Translations under genes and position numbers: made by a program
The notes under the pieces: generated by a model
Told to the model about the DNA's origin: nothing
The model's database searches: none
What the model saw: only the letters and a program-made list of their open reading frames with translations
Assembly: GCA_947095535.1 (NCBI GenBank)
Contig: OX352773.1
Span: 3,906,001 to 3,970,000, forward strand
Length of the DNA stretch: 64,000 nucleotides
Direction of reading: 5' to 3'
DNA from: Poecilobothrus nobilitatus
Taxonomy: Eukaryota; Arthropoda; Insecta; Diptera; Dolichopodidae
Shown here: positions 12,728 to 26,028 of the stretch, piece by piece
Numbering within the stretch: the stretch's first letter is position 1
Layout of the letters: each line of letters opens with the position of its first letter

Positions 12728-15112
12728 TTCTCTCACTAATTTCAAAAATATGTAACGAATTTACTTAATTTATATTACAGTGTTTAGTTAACAATAAAAT
12801 GAATAAATGATTATTTCAAAATCTTATTTTTTTGGAAAATATTATATAGAAACCAGAACTATTTAATATTTTTAGCTTAAAATTAAACTTAATATAAAAA
12901 ACAGATAATCTACTCACATTCACCCACCCTAATTATTTTCATTATTTTCTACTCCTGAAAGATATTTCAAGACGAAGAAAACAAGAAATTTTTTCATTTG
13001 TATGATTACTAATTTTCGTTATAAGTACACATAATATCTTCTAACTTATCTATTCTAAAGTATCTTCACGACCAGTTTTATAATTTTATCATATTTTAAA
13101 TTAAAAGAGGGCTCAAGTTATATTGCATATGTTACACGTAATCCTTCTATTATTGTAAAATAATATTGGGACGTATTTCTATACTCTGTATATAAACATC
13201 CAAATTTGTAAAGTTTAGAAGAGGCCATTTTTAAAGGTTTTTTTTTTGTATTTGATTGTTCTCGTAATATTAAACTATAAATACACTCCGTCGGTAAATA
13301 TCTATTTACTTGGGCCTCCAAATTAATTGATCAACCTTTCCCTTTCAGGTATAATTGCTGTGCAAGTATTAAATTATAAAAAGATTATTTATTTTATTTA
13401 CATTATATTATTATATTTTACATAATATTTTAATTTAACAGATGTATGCACCCAAAACCTTTTGCCGGAAAAACCATCAACTAATGCATTGCGCAATTTA
13501 TCAAATTATTAAATTAATTCATACAAACAATATTATTTTACAACTCCTTCAGTCGTCCGATTGCATATTTTTAGGAGGAACTTTTTTCTCCTTAACTAAA
13601 TAATAACATAAACTAGAAGTGAAAAGTATATCAAAAAAAAAAAAAACCAAAACAATGATAAATACACGAAATATTTCGATGTACATTAAAACTTAAGACA
13701 AAAAATGTTATCTAATATCTAGAGACATATAGAAAGAAAAGATGATGTGACAGGCATTGGTTACTTCCTCAAAACATTATTTAATTAGAAAAAAATTTTA
13801 GTTGCCGAAAATATAAAAAAAATTGTACAAAAGTATAGAACCAAAAAAAAAAACTTTAATTTATTTTACTTTTATTCAAAATTATAAAAGATTGTTCTAG
13901 AAAAGCGATTTCAAAAAACGAAAAAAATATATATAAAATAATAACATTTTATATATTAAATTTTTTTATTATACTTATTGTTTTATTATTTCTTTAACAA
14001 ATAAAAAAATTAAAAATATTTATTTTGTAAATAGCATTTTTAAAACCATTAGAAAAAATCTTTTTTCATACTTTTCTTTTTGTTTTTCTCATACTTTTTC
14101 AATTTAGTTGTGCTTAGTTCCTTTTTTATTTTGATACAAAACAACTATGGAAAATTTGTAAAAAAATAATAAAAGAGAATAGAGATTCGAAAACAAAAAA
14201 AAAAAAAATTGCCAACTTAAAAAATAAAGGACGAAAATTTATTTCAATAATTGAGTTTTCTTAAAAACCACACGAATAATACAAAACAATGAAATAGAAA
14301 ATATGAAAAAAAAAAATTTTTTTTTGTTATTAAATGATAAAAAAAAAAATTCTTGACGTTATGTCGCGAACACCATCCGTTACTCGTCAGTTTCTAACAG
14401 TGCGAATATTCTGTTTTCTTCTTTTCTTTCAAATATGAGATTTCAATTTTGAATTTTCAGTCAGTCTGACCTTTTATTTATATATATTTATTTTACTATT
14501 ATGTGTGAAAATGATAGAATAAAATATTGATAACATATGCTAATATATTCTTAGTTAAAATCAAGTTGTTTCTAGTTTAAATCGACATTTCCATTTTAAA
14601 CTCCTAGCTCTCTCGTGAATTCAAAGATATTGAGCATTTATTGAAGTAACTCGAAATATGGATTTTCTTCAATAATTATTAAGAATTGTTTATAAAAAGT
14701 TAATTGTTACTCTAAACCTACTGTAAATGAATGAATTTCATTAAATTTTTTTTTCCAAAAAATTTTTTTAGATATTAGACTTATCCATCAAAAAAAAAAA
14801 TTATAGATATACCTATTAAAACATCACTTTTTTGGTTTAATCTTTAATTTTTCTCTTAAATGAATAAGAAAAAGAAATAATTCTGGTTTTAAATAAAAAA
14901 AAAAAAATATCCATTTCTTACTTTTAAAATAACTATAATATTAAGTGGAAATATCTTTAGTATTGTCATTGATATCGTTACTGTATTATCTGATATTCAG
15001 TCTATAGTTACTTAAATATAAACTAAGATACATAGTAAAGAGATAGCAAACAACAATAATACTACAATACTTTTCTATTCCAGATATTTTTATTCAAATA
15101 GTAAAGTAAATA
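12728..15112. other. A/T-rich non-coding block
   Basis: No gene or clear repeat seen. The open frame on the minus strand at 13,118-13,321 is less biased than most but has no recognisable domain and no promoter context. Many A/T runs up to about 15. Confidence 0.5.
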
Positions 15113-15593
15113 GTCCAACTTGGACAGACTGATTTAAAATGCTTACAATTTTTTTATTTTTAAAGTTTTTTATTTTATTTTTTTTGAAACCAAAGTATAA
15201 ATTATTCAATTTTTTTAAGCTAAATGTGAAAAATGACTTTCTTTAAATGGCTTCCATTTTTCTGTTTCCAATTAATAACTCTTTTTAAGACATTTTGCGT
15301 TACGTTCCGCAACGTTTTTGGCTCCAATTTTACAATTTCTGTGCGAATATTCGGCTTTAGTTCCTGAATGTTTTGTAGTTTGTTGACGTAAACCTGATCC
15401 TTCAGAAAATCCTACAAATCAGAAAATCAGGGGCCGTCAGAATTTTAATAAAATTCAACAATTTTTACACGTTTTTGCACTGAGTATGATGGAATCATAA
15501 AATTTTTTATTATCTGCAAAAAAAAATAAAATAAAAAATTTTAAAAATAAAAAAATTATAAGCATTTCAAATCAGTCAGTCCAAGTTGACCTA
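15113..15593. mobile_element. Mariner/Tc1-type internal-deletion derivative
   Basis: A 481-bp element bounded by imperfect inverted repeats of about 50 bp. The left end contains CAACTTGGAC and GACTGATTT; the right end carries the complement (AAATCAGTCAGTCCAAGTTG). The arms continue as AAATGCTTA(C/T)AATTTTTTT. A TA dinucleotide abuts each end (15,111-15,112 and 15,594-15,595), as expected for the TA target of this superfamily. Inside are the two ends of a transposase gene joined by a deletion. It could be mobilised only by a transposase supplied in trans. The exact family is not assigned. Confidence 0.8.
15220..15498 (-). pseudogene. Fused N- and C-terminal remnants of mariner-type transposase
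   Basis: On the minus strand, ATG at 15,498 opens MIPSYSVQKRVKIVEFY, like the N-terminus of Tc1/mariner transposases (start of the helix-turn-helix region). After a stop, the sequence resumes near the far C-terminus. From 15,405 it reads LKDQVYVNKLQNIQELKP, then NIRTEIVKLEPKTLRNVTQN and GSHLKKVIFHI, and stops at 15,220-15,222. This matches the family's conserved C-terminal tail ('LK..VYVNKP.TI.ELK..I', '.GHL.DIIFH'). The whole DDD/E catalytic core is missing. A full-length protein is about 350 residues; about 80 remain here, with stops. The protein is not functional, but the element's ends are preserved. Confidence 0.75.
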
Positions 15594-16080
15594 CCATGTA
15601 GAAACAACCTTAGATTAAAAAAAAAATATTAAATATATAAAGTTTAGGCAAAGAGAAGTTTTATTAACCTACTGATATTTCATAAACATTATGAATTTTT
15701 TCATAATTATTTTGCTTAAAAAAAAATAAATAGATGTCTTTTATTTTTTATTTCTTTTTCTCCTTTCAATTCGCTTAAAAACCTGGCGGACTTATATAAA
15801 ACAAAAAACGTTAAAAAAGCACAGGCACAGAACATCCAACAAACCAACAATAAAATACATACAAACAACTAACAAATTTTGTTTACTCTAATCCAGTAAA
15901 AACATGTTTCACATATATGTATGATGAAATTAAAAAATCCCCATGATAGAAAATGTAATTGCTAAAGCTAATTGAATTTTCTGGCTTTTAAAAAAATGTT
16001 TTTATTTCCTTAAAAAAAAAATAAAAAATAAAAACACACAAAACAATTTTCTTCCGTTTATTTTATAAATTTTCTGATAA

Positions 16081-16130
<50 letters not shown>

Positions 16131-16707
16131 TTTTTCAATTTTTCTTAATTAAGAGAAAAACTTAATTTAAGAAAAAAATTCACGATTTTTTTTTTATATT
16201 TTTCATTTTTTTCTGTTTTTTCAATTAATAAAATAAAAAATATATATATAAAAATGTTAATATTAGAACTCATCCAAGATAAAACATTTTTTTTATCTTT
16301 TTTTGTTAATTTTATTCTATTTATCCATTATACTGTTTTTCTTTTTTTCTAACGCGAACTTTAAAATGGCAATATTTCAAATGGATGTTTCTTGTTTTGG
16401 ATAACTCCATTATTTAAAACCATAGATTTAAAACTGTTTGTTGTTTTTATAAGATAATTATTTAATTTAATTTATTTTGATTGATTATTTTGATGATATT
16501 TGCGAAGGAAAGTGGGAATTTTGAAAGTCCCCAATGAGAAACGCACTGATTCTTTTTGGTAGAGTTAGATTTTAAACAACCAAACGCTACCCCTTTCTTA
16601 AACCAAGGCTCATTTTAGAGCCTATAACACAATGTTTTGTTTGGGAATTGGAAAATTTTGAAATAAATGAGGAAGAGTGCAGTAGAGTAGACTGTGCCAA
16701 CTCTGGG
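15594..16707. other. A/T-rich non-coding block with long (AT)n
   Basis: Contains the (AT)n tract listed below and opposed A/T runs. From about 16,500 base composition becomes more balanced, leading into the T1 element. No gene seen. Confidence 0.5.
16087..16119. repeat. (AT)16 microsatellite
   Basis: An uninterrupted AT dinucleotide tract of about 33 bp, the longest AT run in the window. Confidence 0.9.
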
Positions 16708-17512
16708 ATACCCGTATGAATGTAAAATATCCTGTTTCTATAAAACTTGATCATCTTTTAATAAATTTCATATGTTTTAGTACCGACGTTAACTACCGAG
16801 ATATATTTATGTAAATTGTGGAGTTGTATGACAGCTACCCGAATCTGTTGCATCAGTACAACCAAATTTTACATATAATGTTATCATATAACTTGATCAT
16901 AATTTGTAAGATTTCAGACTTCTAGCTTCATTAAGCTCCAAGAAGTGCAAGAAACATGAACCGGCTGGTCTAGATCAACCAAATTTTACAAAACATGTTG
17001 ACATGTAACTTGACACCTCTTCACTAAATTTCAGATACCTAGCTTCAATAGAGACTGCGTTATTTTTATTCAAAAAGAGAAGTTCTATGATATCCTGTCG
17101 CACAAGCACAACCAAATTTTATAAATGTTGTTGGCCTGTAACTTGACACCATTTTGCAAAATTTCAGATACCTAGTTTCAACAGCTACTGAGTAATTTCT
17201 ATATAAAGAAAGAAGTTGTATGGCACATACTCGAATCCGGTGGCCGAAACTACTGGATTTAAATAACAAAACTAACAGTTTATCAAAAGTGACGTAAAAA
17301 ATTGTCTACCTCTTAGCTTCTTTATTATTTTGAGTTATCGTGCGGACAGAAGAAAGGACAGATGAACAGACAGACGAACGAACGTACATGGCTTAATTCG
17401 ATTCTGAACCGATCCATATTTTTGTTCCTATATCTAGCTCGATTCCTTTAAGGTATTACAAACGTAATGGCAAATTTATTATACCCTTAAACATAGTTCA
17501 TACGGGTATAAT
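16708..17512 (+). mobile_element. T1: non-autonomous TIR element with internal tandem repeats
   Basis: An ~800-bp island of more balanced composition. The left end ATACCCGTATGAATGT (16,708-16,723) is inverted at the right end as ACATAGTTCATACGGGTAT (17,491-17,509). The core holds three or four diverged tandem units (see next entry). The 3' part, from GAGTTATCGTGCGGACAG (17,332) through a GACAGACGAACGAACG tract, CATGGCTTAATTCGA and GATTCCTTTAAGG, is homologous to the 3' part of T2 at 61,127-61,270. Elements ending in such GGAC/GACAG tracts and TATACCC inverted ends are common in fly genomes. No transposase is present. The minus-strand open frame at 17,066-17,269 is only the repeat read through. 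Confidence 0.7.
16744..17240 (+). repeat. Tandem repeats in T1 (period about 117-147 bp)
   Basis: CAACCAAATTTTA recurs at 16,859, 16,976 and 17,108, each followed by TAACTTGA, AAATTTCAGA-like sequence and CTAG(C/T)TTCA. An earlier partial unit begins with AACTTGATCAT at 16,744. Spacings are about 115, 117 and 132 bp, so the units are diverged. Confidence 0.65.
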
Positions 17513-20500
17513 GAAATTGGGGAAAATCAATTTATTAATTGCAGTTAATTTTAAATCGAGTCTATCCATGTAAGAAAATTGCCTTACATGCAGTTATAAA
17601 AAAAAAATTTATGCGTAAACAAGTAACGCCACAATTATACTTAGGTTAATATTATGTATTACTTTATTTTGTATTTAATGGCTGCCTTCAGTTGAGTAAA
17701 ATCCATCAAAATTTATTAAATTGCTTTAAGCCACTTTTTACTGAACTTTTTCAAGCGATTAAATATATCGCTTTACAAATTTTGCATCTAAAAAAAGGTA
17801 TGCAACGACAATTTATTTGACGTGTATTTCTTTATTTCTTTGTTTTTTTTAAATAAATGAATAAAATTTAATAAAAATTAAACAAATATTTAAATTTAGC
17901 TGCAACACGTTCAGTAAAATATTAATGCATCGAGAATTTTTAGAGCACAACAATTCATCATTGCTTCATTCAACTAAACACAACCAAAATGACTTTTGAT
18001 ATCCTTATATAAGTTTGCTTGAAGTTAATGGTACTTTGTTAACATTTCGTACCTAAAATTATAAAAAAAAACATTTGAGACTGCTCTAATTTCAAATATA
18101 TTTTTATATTTGATAATTTTATCTTTCAGAACTTTTCAGGCCTTATTTTAATTAAAGACAAGCTATTTTAACACAAACCTAAGGAAGGAAAATTAAATAC
18201 TAATTGTGAAAACATTTCCTATTTTTAGTTATCTTTTTTTTTCATTTTTATTTTCTTAAGATTCTTTTTAATTTTTAAAAATAAAAAACAGTATGTACAA
18301 AGTTTTCCAAAAAATGTTGTCTCGATTTTCTCAAAAAACTTTTAAAAATTCTTAATTAGTCATTCACTTAGTGTTGGGTTCAATCATAAACAAAAAATAT
18401 TACAAGAAAATGTGAGCATTTCAAAGTTCTATCAACTAATACAATCCTACGCTATTTTCCAAAAAGATTAGATATACTACACATACTATAAAGAAAACAT
18501 TTATTTCAATTTTTAAAAAAATGTGCAAAGCTGAGAACTTAAAATAGTTTTTTTCTGATAGAAAATTGCATTAATAACTGTTAGTGAAAAATTTTCGCTT
18601 TGTAATTTCCTAATAAAAAAAACAAATAAGTATAGGAAAATAACTATTGCAATTTTCTGTTTTTATTTTTTTGTTTTGTTTGAGAAATTCTAGAACTTAT
18701 ATAAAATTTTCGTTATTTTTTTTTTATCCTTCCGAAAGTATAATTTTGTTTTCGTTTTTTTTTTTGCTGTGTAAGTCCTTCATTTGAGTGCGTACATGTG
18801 TATATTCAGCATGTCATGTGTTTTAAGTTACAAAACTATTCGATGTTATAATTAAATCTTCCTGCAACATTTAATCATGATTTGAGAAATCAAAAAAAAA
18901 AAAAAAAGATAGAACTACAAAATGCTGCAATCCAATTATTGCAATTTTAGATTTTCTCTAAAAGTTTTTAATTTTGTTTTTTTTTTTTTTTTTTGTCTGA
19001 TCGCATTTTTATTTTTTAATTTCATATTTGACAACTTTCTAAGTAGTTGAATTTGCATTCAATATGCATACTTTTCCTGCAACTCACCTGTACTTACTTT
19101 GTATGTATATGGACATTTATATAAGTACATATTATATAATGAAACAAAAAATAAAAAAAAAACAATATAACACACAACTTTACAAAACTATGTAATATTG
19201 CAAAATTGTGGAAACTTAAGCCTATACTAGTGGCACTATAGATATATAATTATAAATTTTTAAATATCAAAATTGTACTAAGAGGTTGGCTAAAATGTAA
19301 TAAAACGAGAAAAACGAGAAAAAAAAATTCTAAATTAAAACAAAAAAAATCATTTTTTTTTTTTTCTAATTTTACTTTTTTTTCATAGGATAAGAATAAA
19401 AAAAATACTTTTTTAATTGCATTGCAGTCACATTTCATTTTGTTGTTGTAATTCAAAACCCCTTCAGGTAATATAAGAACTTTAAAAAAAAAAATCAAAA
19501 TATTAACAAAAACTATAAAACAGAAGTAGTATAATAATACAGTTATATCCCAGGTATTGATCAGATACTAAAAAAACGAAATGAGAAAAAATTAAATAAA
19601 AATCTATCAACGACAATGATGAGAATCAAAATAGGCACAAAAAACTAAATCTAAACAAAAAAAAAAAATTAAAAAACAAAAAACAGAACAGTTAACGAAA
19701 AAATAAAAAAAAAAACTGCGTAACCAGGTAAAGTAAAATTAGAAATATAAAAAAAAAATAACTCATCTCTCTCATTGTTCCCTTTCTTAACATCTTCCTT
19801 CTAATCCTCTATCTTTTCTCTTCCTGAAAAAATGTAATAGGTAAAAAAAATTGCACTTAAACTATGCCTGACATTCTAAAATCAAAAAAAAAAAGCACGA
19901 AACAATCTCTAAACTAAAAATTGTTGCTGTTGTCCTTTTCCAATTTCATTTTTTTTTTACAATTTTGTTTTTTTTTTAGTATTTTCTAATAAGTGTCACC
20001 TATGATTGGCCATAGCCGGCCTGGATTAGTTGGAGTTTTCTAAAACTACAGAAAAAAAAATTCTTCAAAGTTTTTGTTTTAGTTTTTGTTTTTAAAAATG
20101 TTGCAATTGCTTACCCGAATCCTATTTACAGTTAAAAGGTAACTATTGCACATTGAGCCGCAATGTCGCAGGATAATAATGAATAAAAAAAAAAAACCAA
20201 AATAAAATTTAAAAAAAAAAAAAATTAAGAATGGAAAAATGAAAGCTTTTTTAGATGTGTGTGTGTGTGCATGTATTGAATTCATTTTTTTTCTCTCATC
20301 TTTTATTATTGTGACTTGTTGTTGTTTTGTCTCTTTTACTCATTATTGTTTTGCTTGCTTTTTAAGCTGGCTACCTACTAAATTTTTTTTTTTTTATGTT
20401 TTTGTTGCAAAACAATAAAAACAAAATACACACATTTTTAATTTTTGATATTGTTTTCTGTTTTTTAATATTTTTTTTGTTTTTGTCAAACGTAACTGAA

Positions 20501-22191
20501 CTACAAAAACAAATTACGTTTACTAAAAAAAAAACAACAAAAAAGAAACATGGAAAAAAAATTGTAATCGGCATTGGAATCGTGGTCAAAAAACCGTTTT
20601 TCTATATTTTTTTTGGAGTAAAAATATTTACAGTTATTTTTGCTGTTTGTTATTACATATTTTTTTTATTTTATATTTTTACCCATCATTTCTGCAGTTA
20701 GCTGAGGAAATACTCAAAACAAAACTAAATAAAAAAAAAATAGAATTATTGTAAGTTGAATTGCATTTTATTTTTTTTTTTTTTACTATTCTTCAATTGC
20801 TATGACCCATCCCATTCTATTTTCCTCCTATTTCATCCCTATTCCCATCCTTTTCATATTACTGTCTTTTGTACCAACAATAAAGAACAAAATATTGAAA
20901 TAGAACAACAGTAGAACAGATGTGATATTATATTCCATCAGATACGATTAATTCAACTGAACCAATCATGCCTTTTGCGTGACCGAATATTTTTGGGCGG
21001 AGTTTTATACCCACAATTTACTTCTACTATTTTGCTTTTTTTTTTTGGTTTTTTATTGTTTTATATATTTCAATTCATTGTAGTTTAATCATCATTCTAT
21101 TTTGCATCCATATTATTTATATATCATAATCAATATCAATATCATTAAAATCGACATCGTAGTAGATATCGTCGTCGTCGTATAGTCATTCTCAAGTCAA
21201 AGTCAATTTTTTTTTTTGTTTTAATGAATATGTGCATGTATCTGTAAATTAAGGTGGCTTTGTGTTTCTTTTTTTTTTTTTAAGTTAGGTATCCACTAAG
21301 GCTACCTATAAAATATAACAAAAAATACATTATTTAAATTAAGCTGCCTATACATTACTTCAGCAAACTATTTATGGTCTATGATGGGTGAGTAGAAATT
21401 CTAGAAATGGATTTTAAGTCTTGTCCTGTTTTTCATACTGAATACATAATATGTATATCTTGGCAGCTGGTATAAAAGCTGGTGGAATATTAGGGGTAAG
21501 AGAAGAAAAGAAAATAAAAAGTAAAAAATTACGTAAACTATTCACAAAAAAAAAAAGAAAAATAAAAAATAATAATTTGTGAAATTGGAAAAAAAAAAAT
21601 TATTCGATATCTTTTTTTCTTCAAAAATGAAAATAATATAAACGAAATGAAAATAAATGAAAATTAAAAGTATTAAAAACGTCGTGTATAGTGAAAAAAA
21701 GGAAAGAAAGGCAACACGCATATTGAAAAGTATTTTGTTTATACGTATATATGTATAGGTATACGTATATCTACATTTAAGGAAAAAGGAGAACATTGGA
21801 CCAGAAAAATAATCAAAATTTTAAATAAACATAAAAATAAAACAAAAATAGAACTACTGTGGAAATCTCTAATGGATTTAATTTAATTTTTAACATACGA
21901 GGTATATTGTATTTATAAATTTTTATTTAATATTAATATTGAATTAAATTCGTTCTAAATTCAATTAATCTTTATCATAATATAAGGTAGGTAGGTATGT
22001 AATATTTAGTATTTTATTTTAATGAATTTTCAAAAATTCCTCCATAAATGGATAGTGGTTTACATAAAGATATTTAGAAGTTTAGGCTTACATACTACTT
22101 GTATGTTTACAAATATATTCTGGATAAAGGGACAATCTATATATATTTTCAAACTCAAAACTCAAAATAAATTTTTTAAACTTAACTCTAC
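17513..22191. other. A/T-rich non-coding block
   Basis: Homopolymer-dominated, with A/T tracts near 18,890-18,990 and 19,320-19,380. It includes a short (TG)n at about 20,255-20,270 and a (TCG)n at about 21,168-21,181. Open frames at 19,250-19,498, 20,079-20,701 and 21,542-21,796 are poly-Phe/poly-Lys artefacts. No gene recognised. Confidence 0.55.
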
Positions 22192-22262
22192 GAAGGACAG
22201 GTGAAATTCGCTTCCCTACCGCAATGTATGTGGTAGGGGACGTCCTTAAAACAAAATAAAAG
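22192..22262 (+). mobile_element. SINE-B-like 3' tail fragment
   Basis: GAAGGACAGGTGAAATTCGC, a hairpin (CCCTACC ... GGTAGGG, about 22,214-22,238), then an A-rich end. The order and sequence resemble the SINE-B 3' end (GAAAGACTGTGTAATTTC, CCACAT..ATGTGG hairpin, AAAATAAAA). The tRNA head is missing upstream. It may be a truncated copy or a related family. Confidence 0.35.
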
Positions 22263-25200
22263 AATAAACTTCATTTTTACATCTTAATAATATTAAGTAT
22301 TCTAAACCTACACACCTTTCGGAATAAGTTAAAACAAAATTTTCTTTATTATTTATTTTATAATTCAGTCAAGTCAGTTAACCGATCCATTAAAACATTT
22401 AATAAATATTTTTATAATGACTGAATATGCCCACTCTTATTTTATTTAAAACTATTTTATTCATATGATGTCATTTCTTCTCCTTATCTCGCCCTTAACA
22501 TTTGATATTACTTCATTAGTTGAGTTAATGAGTTGAAAGATTAGTTAAATTTAAATTTCAAAATTTAATCGTACCTATACGTATTTTGGAAATTTTATTT
22601 TACTGCTTATAAGCAGTTTATAAGCAGTTTATAAGCATATAGCTTAGAAATTTTTATAAGTGAGAATGTTAAGTTAAACACCCTTAAAGTTGATCTAATA
22701 ATATTTACAGATTTAATTAAACGTAAAATTAAAAAAAAATTTATGTACATTTAAAAAATAATTTTACTTATCAAAAATTTTTAATTGAAATTGTTTTTTT
22801 TTTTTCTCAAAATAACTTATTATTTTACTTATTTGGCATGAAAGACATGGCGCTTCAAAATAACTTCGAAACCAAAAAATTTCGACAGAATTTTTATCAT
22901 TATGAATTTAACTTCGACTAAATTAAAATAAAAATAAAGTAAAAAATAAAACAGGTTTTAAAATTTTAAAATTAAAGGTTGGCAATAAAATCCAAACAGA
23001 AATCCATAAATAATCTAAGCCCAAATCCACAAACAAAGATCCAGCAAATTAAAGCAAACAATAAAATTACATAAAACTTATTTCGTAGTACTGAAAGCCA
23101 TAGTTATTTGTATGTATTTATTTAAATTTCATTATATGTACATAAGTTTATGATAAATTTTACAAGCTTTGTTAATTAGAAAATAAATTTGGCATTGATT
23201 GCATATATTTAAGTTCAAAATAAATAAGCAGCTTAATTAAATTAAACAGCGTTAATTTAGTGATAAGTTCGTTAATTCGATGAATTTTGTTCAAATGCTT
23301 TTCAAAACAATAATTTTACATTAGTTTTGACAAAATTATGAATTTTTACCATTGCAATTATTACAACGACAAAATTCGTCAAACCAACCCTATATATATA
23401 TACGTATTAATTACTTCTAGTGGCCACAACATATACACAATCATAAGAAATCATTTATGAGAAAATAACCAACAAGAATAATGGCCAAAAATAAAAATTA
23501 AAACTAACTTAAAAACAACAAAAACAAAATTAACAAAATGCAAATTTTTATTTGCATCACCACATTGAAAAAATGCATTCACAAAATACAAAATAAAAAA
23601 AATATAAATATATATACATATATATGTATATGTATTTTACAATAGAGAGATGTTTCGTTCGTTCTTCATCTCTTCCCCAAATATATTTCGACCAAAAAAA
23701 AAAAAAAAACAGAAAATAAAAATGAAAAAACTAAATTTTTTTTTGGTAACCTAAACACCCTCTTCTCTTCTTTCAATTTACGTTTCTTTTGTTCACAAAC
23801 AAAAAAAAAAGTAGAACCCAAAAACAATTAATTTTTCTTAAAAAAAAAAAAAAAAAAGTAGATGCACACATTTAAAAACATCACACATACAAAATATAAA
23901 TTCGGTATCCTTCTAAAGAAATTAAAAATACAAAAAAAAAAAAAAAAACGCAAGATGGCATCATAGAGTTATGCTTGCACCATGCACACATGAATTTGAA
24001 TAATTTCGCCGCATATAAAATTCTCTGTTGAAAAAAAATTGAAAAAATTTCTGTCCAAAAGTACAAATTTTTTTTTTTTTTTAATTTAGAAAATTCTTTT
24101 CTTATTTCTTTTTTTTTTTTATTTAGACAAAGAGCTGAAACCGAGAAAGGAAATAAAGAGAAATAAGAAAAAATTGAACTAATTTTTGCAAAATATATTT
24201 AACAGTTGGTTACTATAGTTTTTAAGCCTATTTTTTGTAACGTTTTTCTATACTTAGGACAAAATGCTATAGCTATTCATCGAAACCACTATAAGCCATC
24301 ATCCTTTTAATTGTGTGTATATCGAGCTTTTTTTTTATTTTTGATTATACTTTCAGTTTTTGCGTAAGCAGTTAAAGAGGGTAGCAAAATATTTGAATAT
24401 TTTAGAAGCAGGTTTTAATTGCATTTCATTTCAATGAAAAAACTTTGTCCATAGAATAATGGTAAATTTTTTTTTTTTTAATAAGATTTTTGGTTATTTT
24501 TTCAAATTAAACTTTTGGGTAAATAAATAAAAAATTTGAAATCTATAAAAATTCTTTAGGTAGACATTAATTAAAATAAAAGAATTAATAATTTTTTGTA
24601 TTGAAATGCTGAATAAAGACATAAAGTAATTTTGTAAAGTATTGGGATCATAAAAACAAATATGACTAAAATATTGATTAAGTAATTTAATCTGAAAATA
24701 CAATTTTTTGGGAATATTAATTTAATTTTAAGTTAGATTTTAAAAATAGGTTCGGTAATTTAAGTATACCCTTCACAATCCAAGTAAATTTAATTCAGCA
24801 TTATTTCATTACAAAAAATTTAATCTTCCCATTATATTTTAGCCTAAGTTTAAAAACTGGAAGTCTAAACTTTTATATAATTACGAGTAGAATCCCATTA
24901 GTCCCATAATAAGTTTCTGCGAGAACTAAAAATAATTATTTTTATAATCGGAAGTGCTTCATTATAGGTATACGAGAAAGTAAATGACTGAAGACTGCCG
25001 TTTTATTTCTACTTTTTTTGGAACTAAATTTTATTTTAATTTTAAATGTTTTTTTTATATACGAGAGACCAACAGATATTATAAATTACCAATTGGCAAT
25101 GATAAATTTAATATTCTGCCAATTTTTCATGTACAGCACCTAATAAAATTTTACAAAAATTTGGAAAAATTGATAGTGTTTTCAAGTGTTTTGTATAAAA

Positions 25201-25815
25201 TTCAAAAAAAAATTATTATTAAAAATATTTTTAGGCTATAAATAAAAGATTTGTAATAATAAAAAATTATTTTAAAATTATTTTACTAAAATTCACTAAA
25301 AATCAATTTACTTCATATTACAAAGGAACAAAAACAAAAAAACATCATTACCCCTTAAATCAATTTAAAAAATCTTCCCTTCATTTTTTATTTTTTTTTT
25401 TTTCTAAATATCCAAAAACGTTTTTAGAGAAAAGGAAAAAAAAATTTTTACTCACACTCCTTTTATATAAAGGACCTCATTATACATTTAGGAAAATAAA
25501 ATTAATTCATTCAAAACGCTTAAAAAATAAAATTTTTAATAAAGAAATCAAAGTATTTAAATAAAACACCCATTGCCCATCACCTATTACCCTTTTTATT
25601 TTCTTAAAATTACGTTATAAAATCCTTTATTTTTCTTATCTTTCTATCTCTTTCTAACAATTTTATTTAAATATATTCTCAATTGAAGAAAATTCATTAA
25701 AAGAATCAAATTATAATGAAATAAAAAAAAAAAAAGAAAAAGTTTGATCCAGCATACTTTAAGATATACTCAAGAATATGGTAACATATTTTCAGAATTT
25801 TGAATCTTAAGTTAG
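22263..25815. other. A/T-rich non-coding block
   Basis: Contains an 11-bp tandem repeat at about 22,606-22,640 (TTATAAGCAGT repeated three times) and an AT/TA-rich tract near 23,608-23,636. Long A runs occur at about 23,693 and 23,842. The open frame at 24,984-25,241 (plus) has no recognisable domain. Nothing else supported. Confidence 0.55.
22606..22640. repeat. 11-bp tandem repeat, three copies
   Basis: CTTATAAGCAG, TTTATAAGCAG and TTTATAAGCA lie head to tail. Each contains the TTATAA palindrome. Confidence 0.8.
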
Positions 25816-25828
25816 AATTATTATAATT

Positions 25829-26015
25829 GGGGCCTCGGTGAACTAGTGGATAAGAGTGTATGCAATACGCTTTAAACACACCGAGGAAGTGTGTGTTCGA
25901 ACTCCACACACGTCGTAAGAGTTATTCCCCCTTACAGCCACTTCTGAACAGGAAGGGCTGTGTAATTTCCTGTCCACATTTATGTGGCAGAGAAATGCGT
26001 TTAAAAAAAAAAAAA
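25829..26015 (+). mobile_element. SINE-B copy 2, complete with perfect TSDs
   Basis: A 187-bp SINE starting GGGGCCTCGGTG. Box A is GAACTAGTGGATAAGAG and box B is GTGTTCGAACTCC. ACACGTCGTAAGAGTTATTC, GGAAGGGCTGTGTAATTTCC and the CCACATTTATGTGG hairpin follow, then about 14 A residues. TSDs AATTATTATAATT (13 bp, perfect) lie at 25,816-25,828 and 26,016-26,028. It is the best-preserved member of this family in the window and defines its ends. The TSD and pure A tail suggest a fairly recent insertion. Confidence 0.9.
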
Positions 26016-26028
26016 AATTATTATAATT

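Noticed and set aside
13118..13321. 67-codon minus-strand frame containing MASSKLYKFGCLYTEYRN
   Set aside because: Looks less biased than average, but there is no known domain, repeat relation or gene context.
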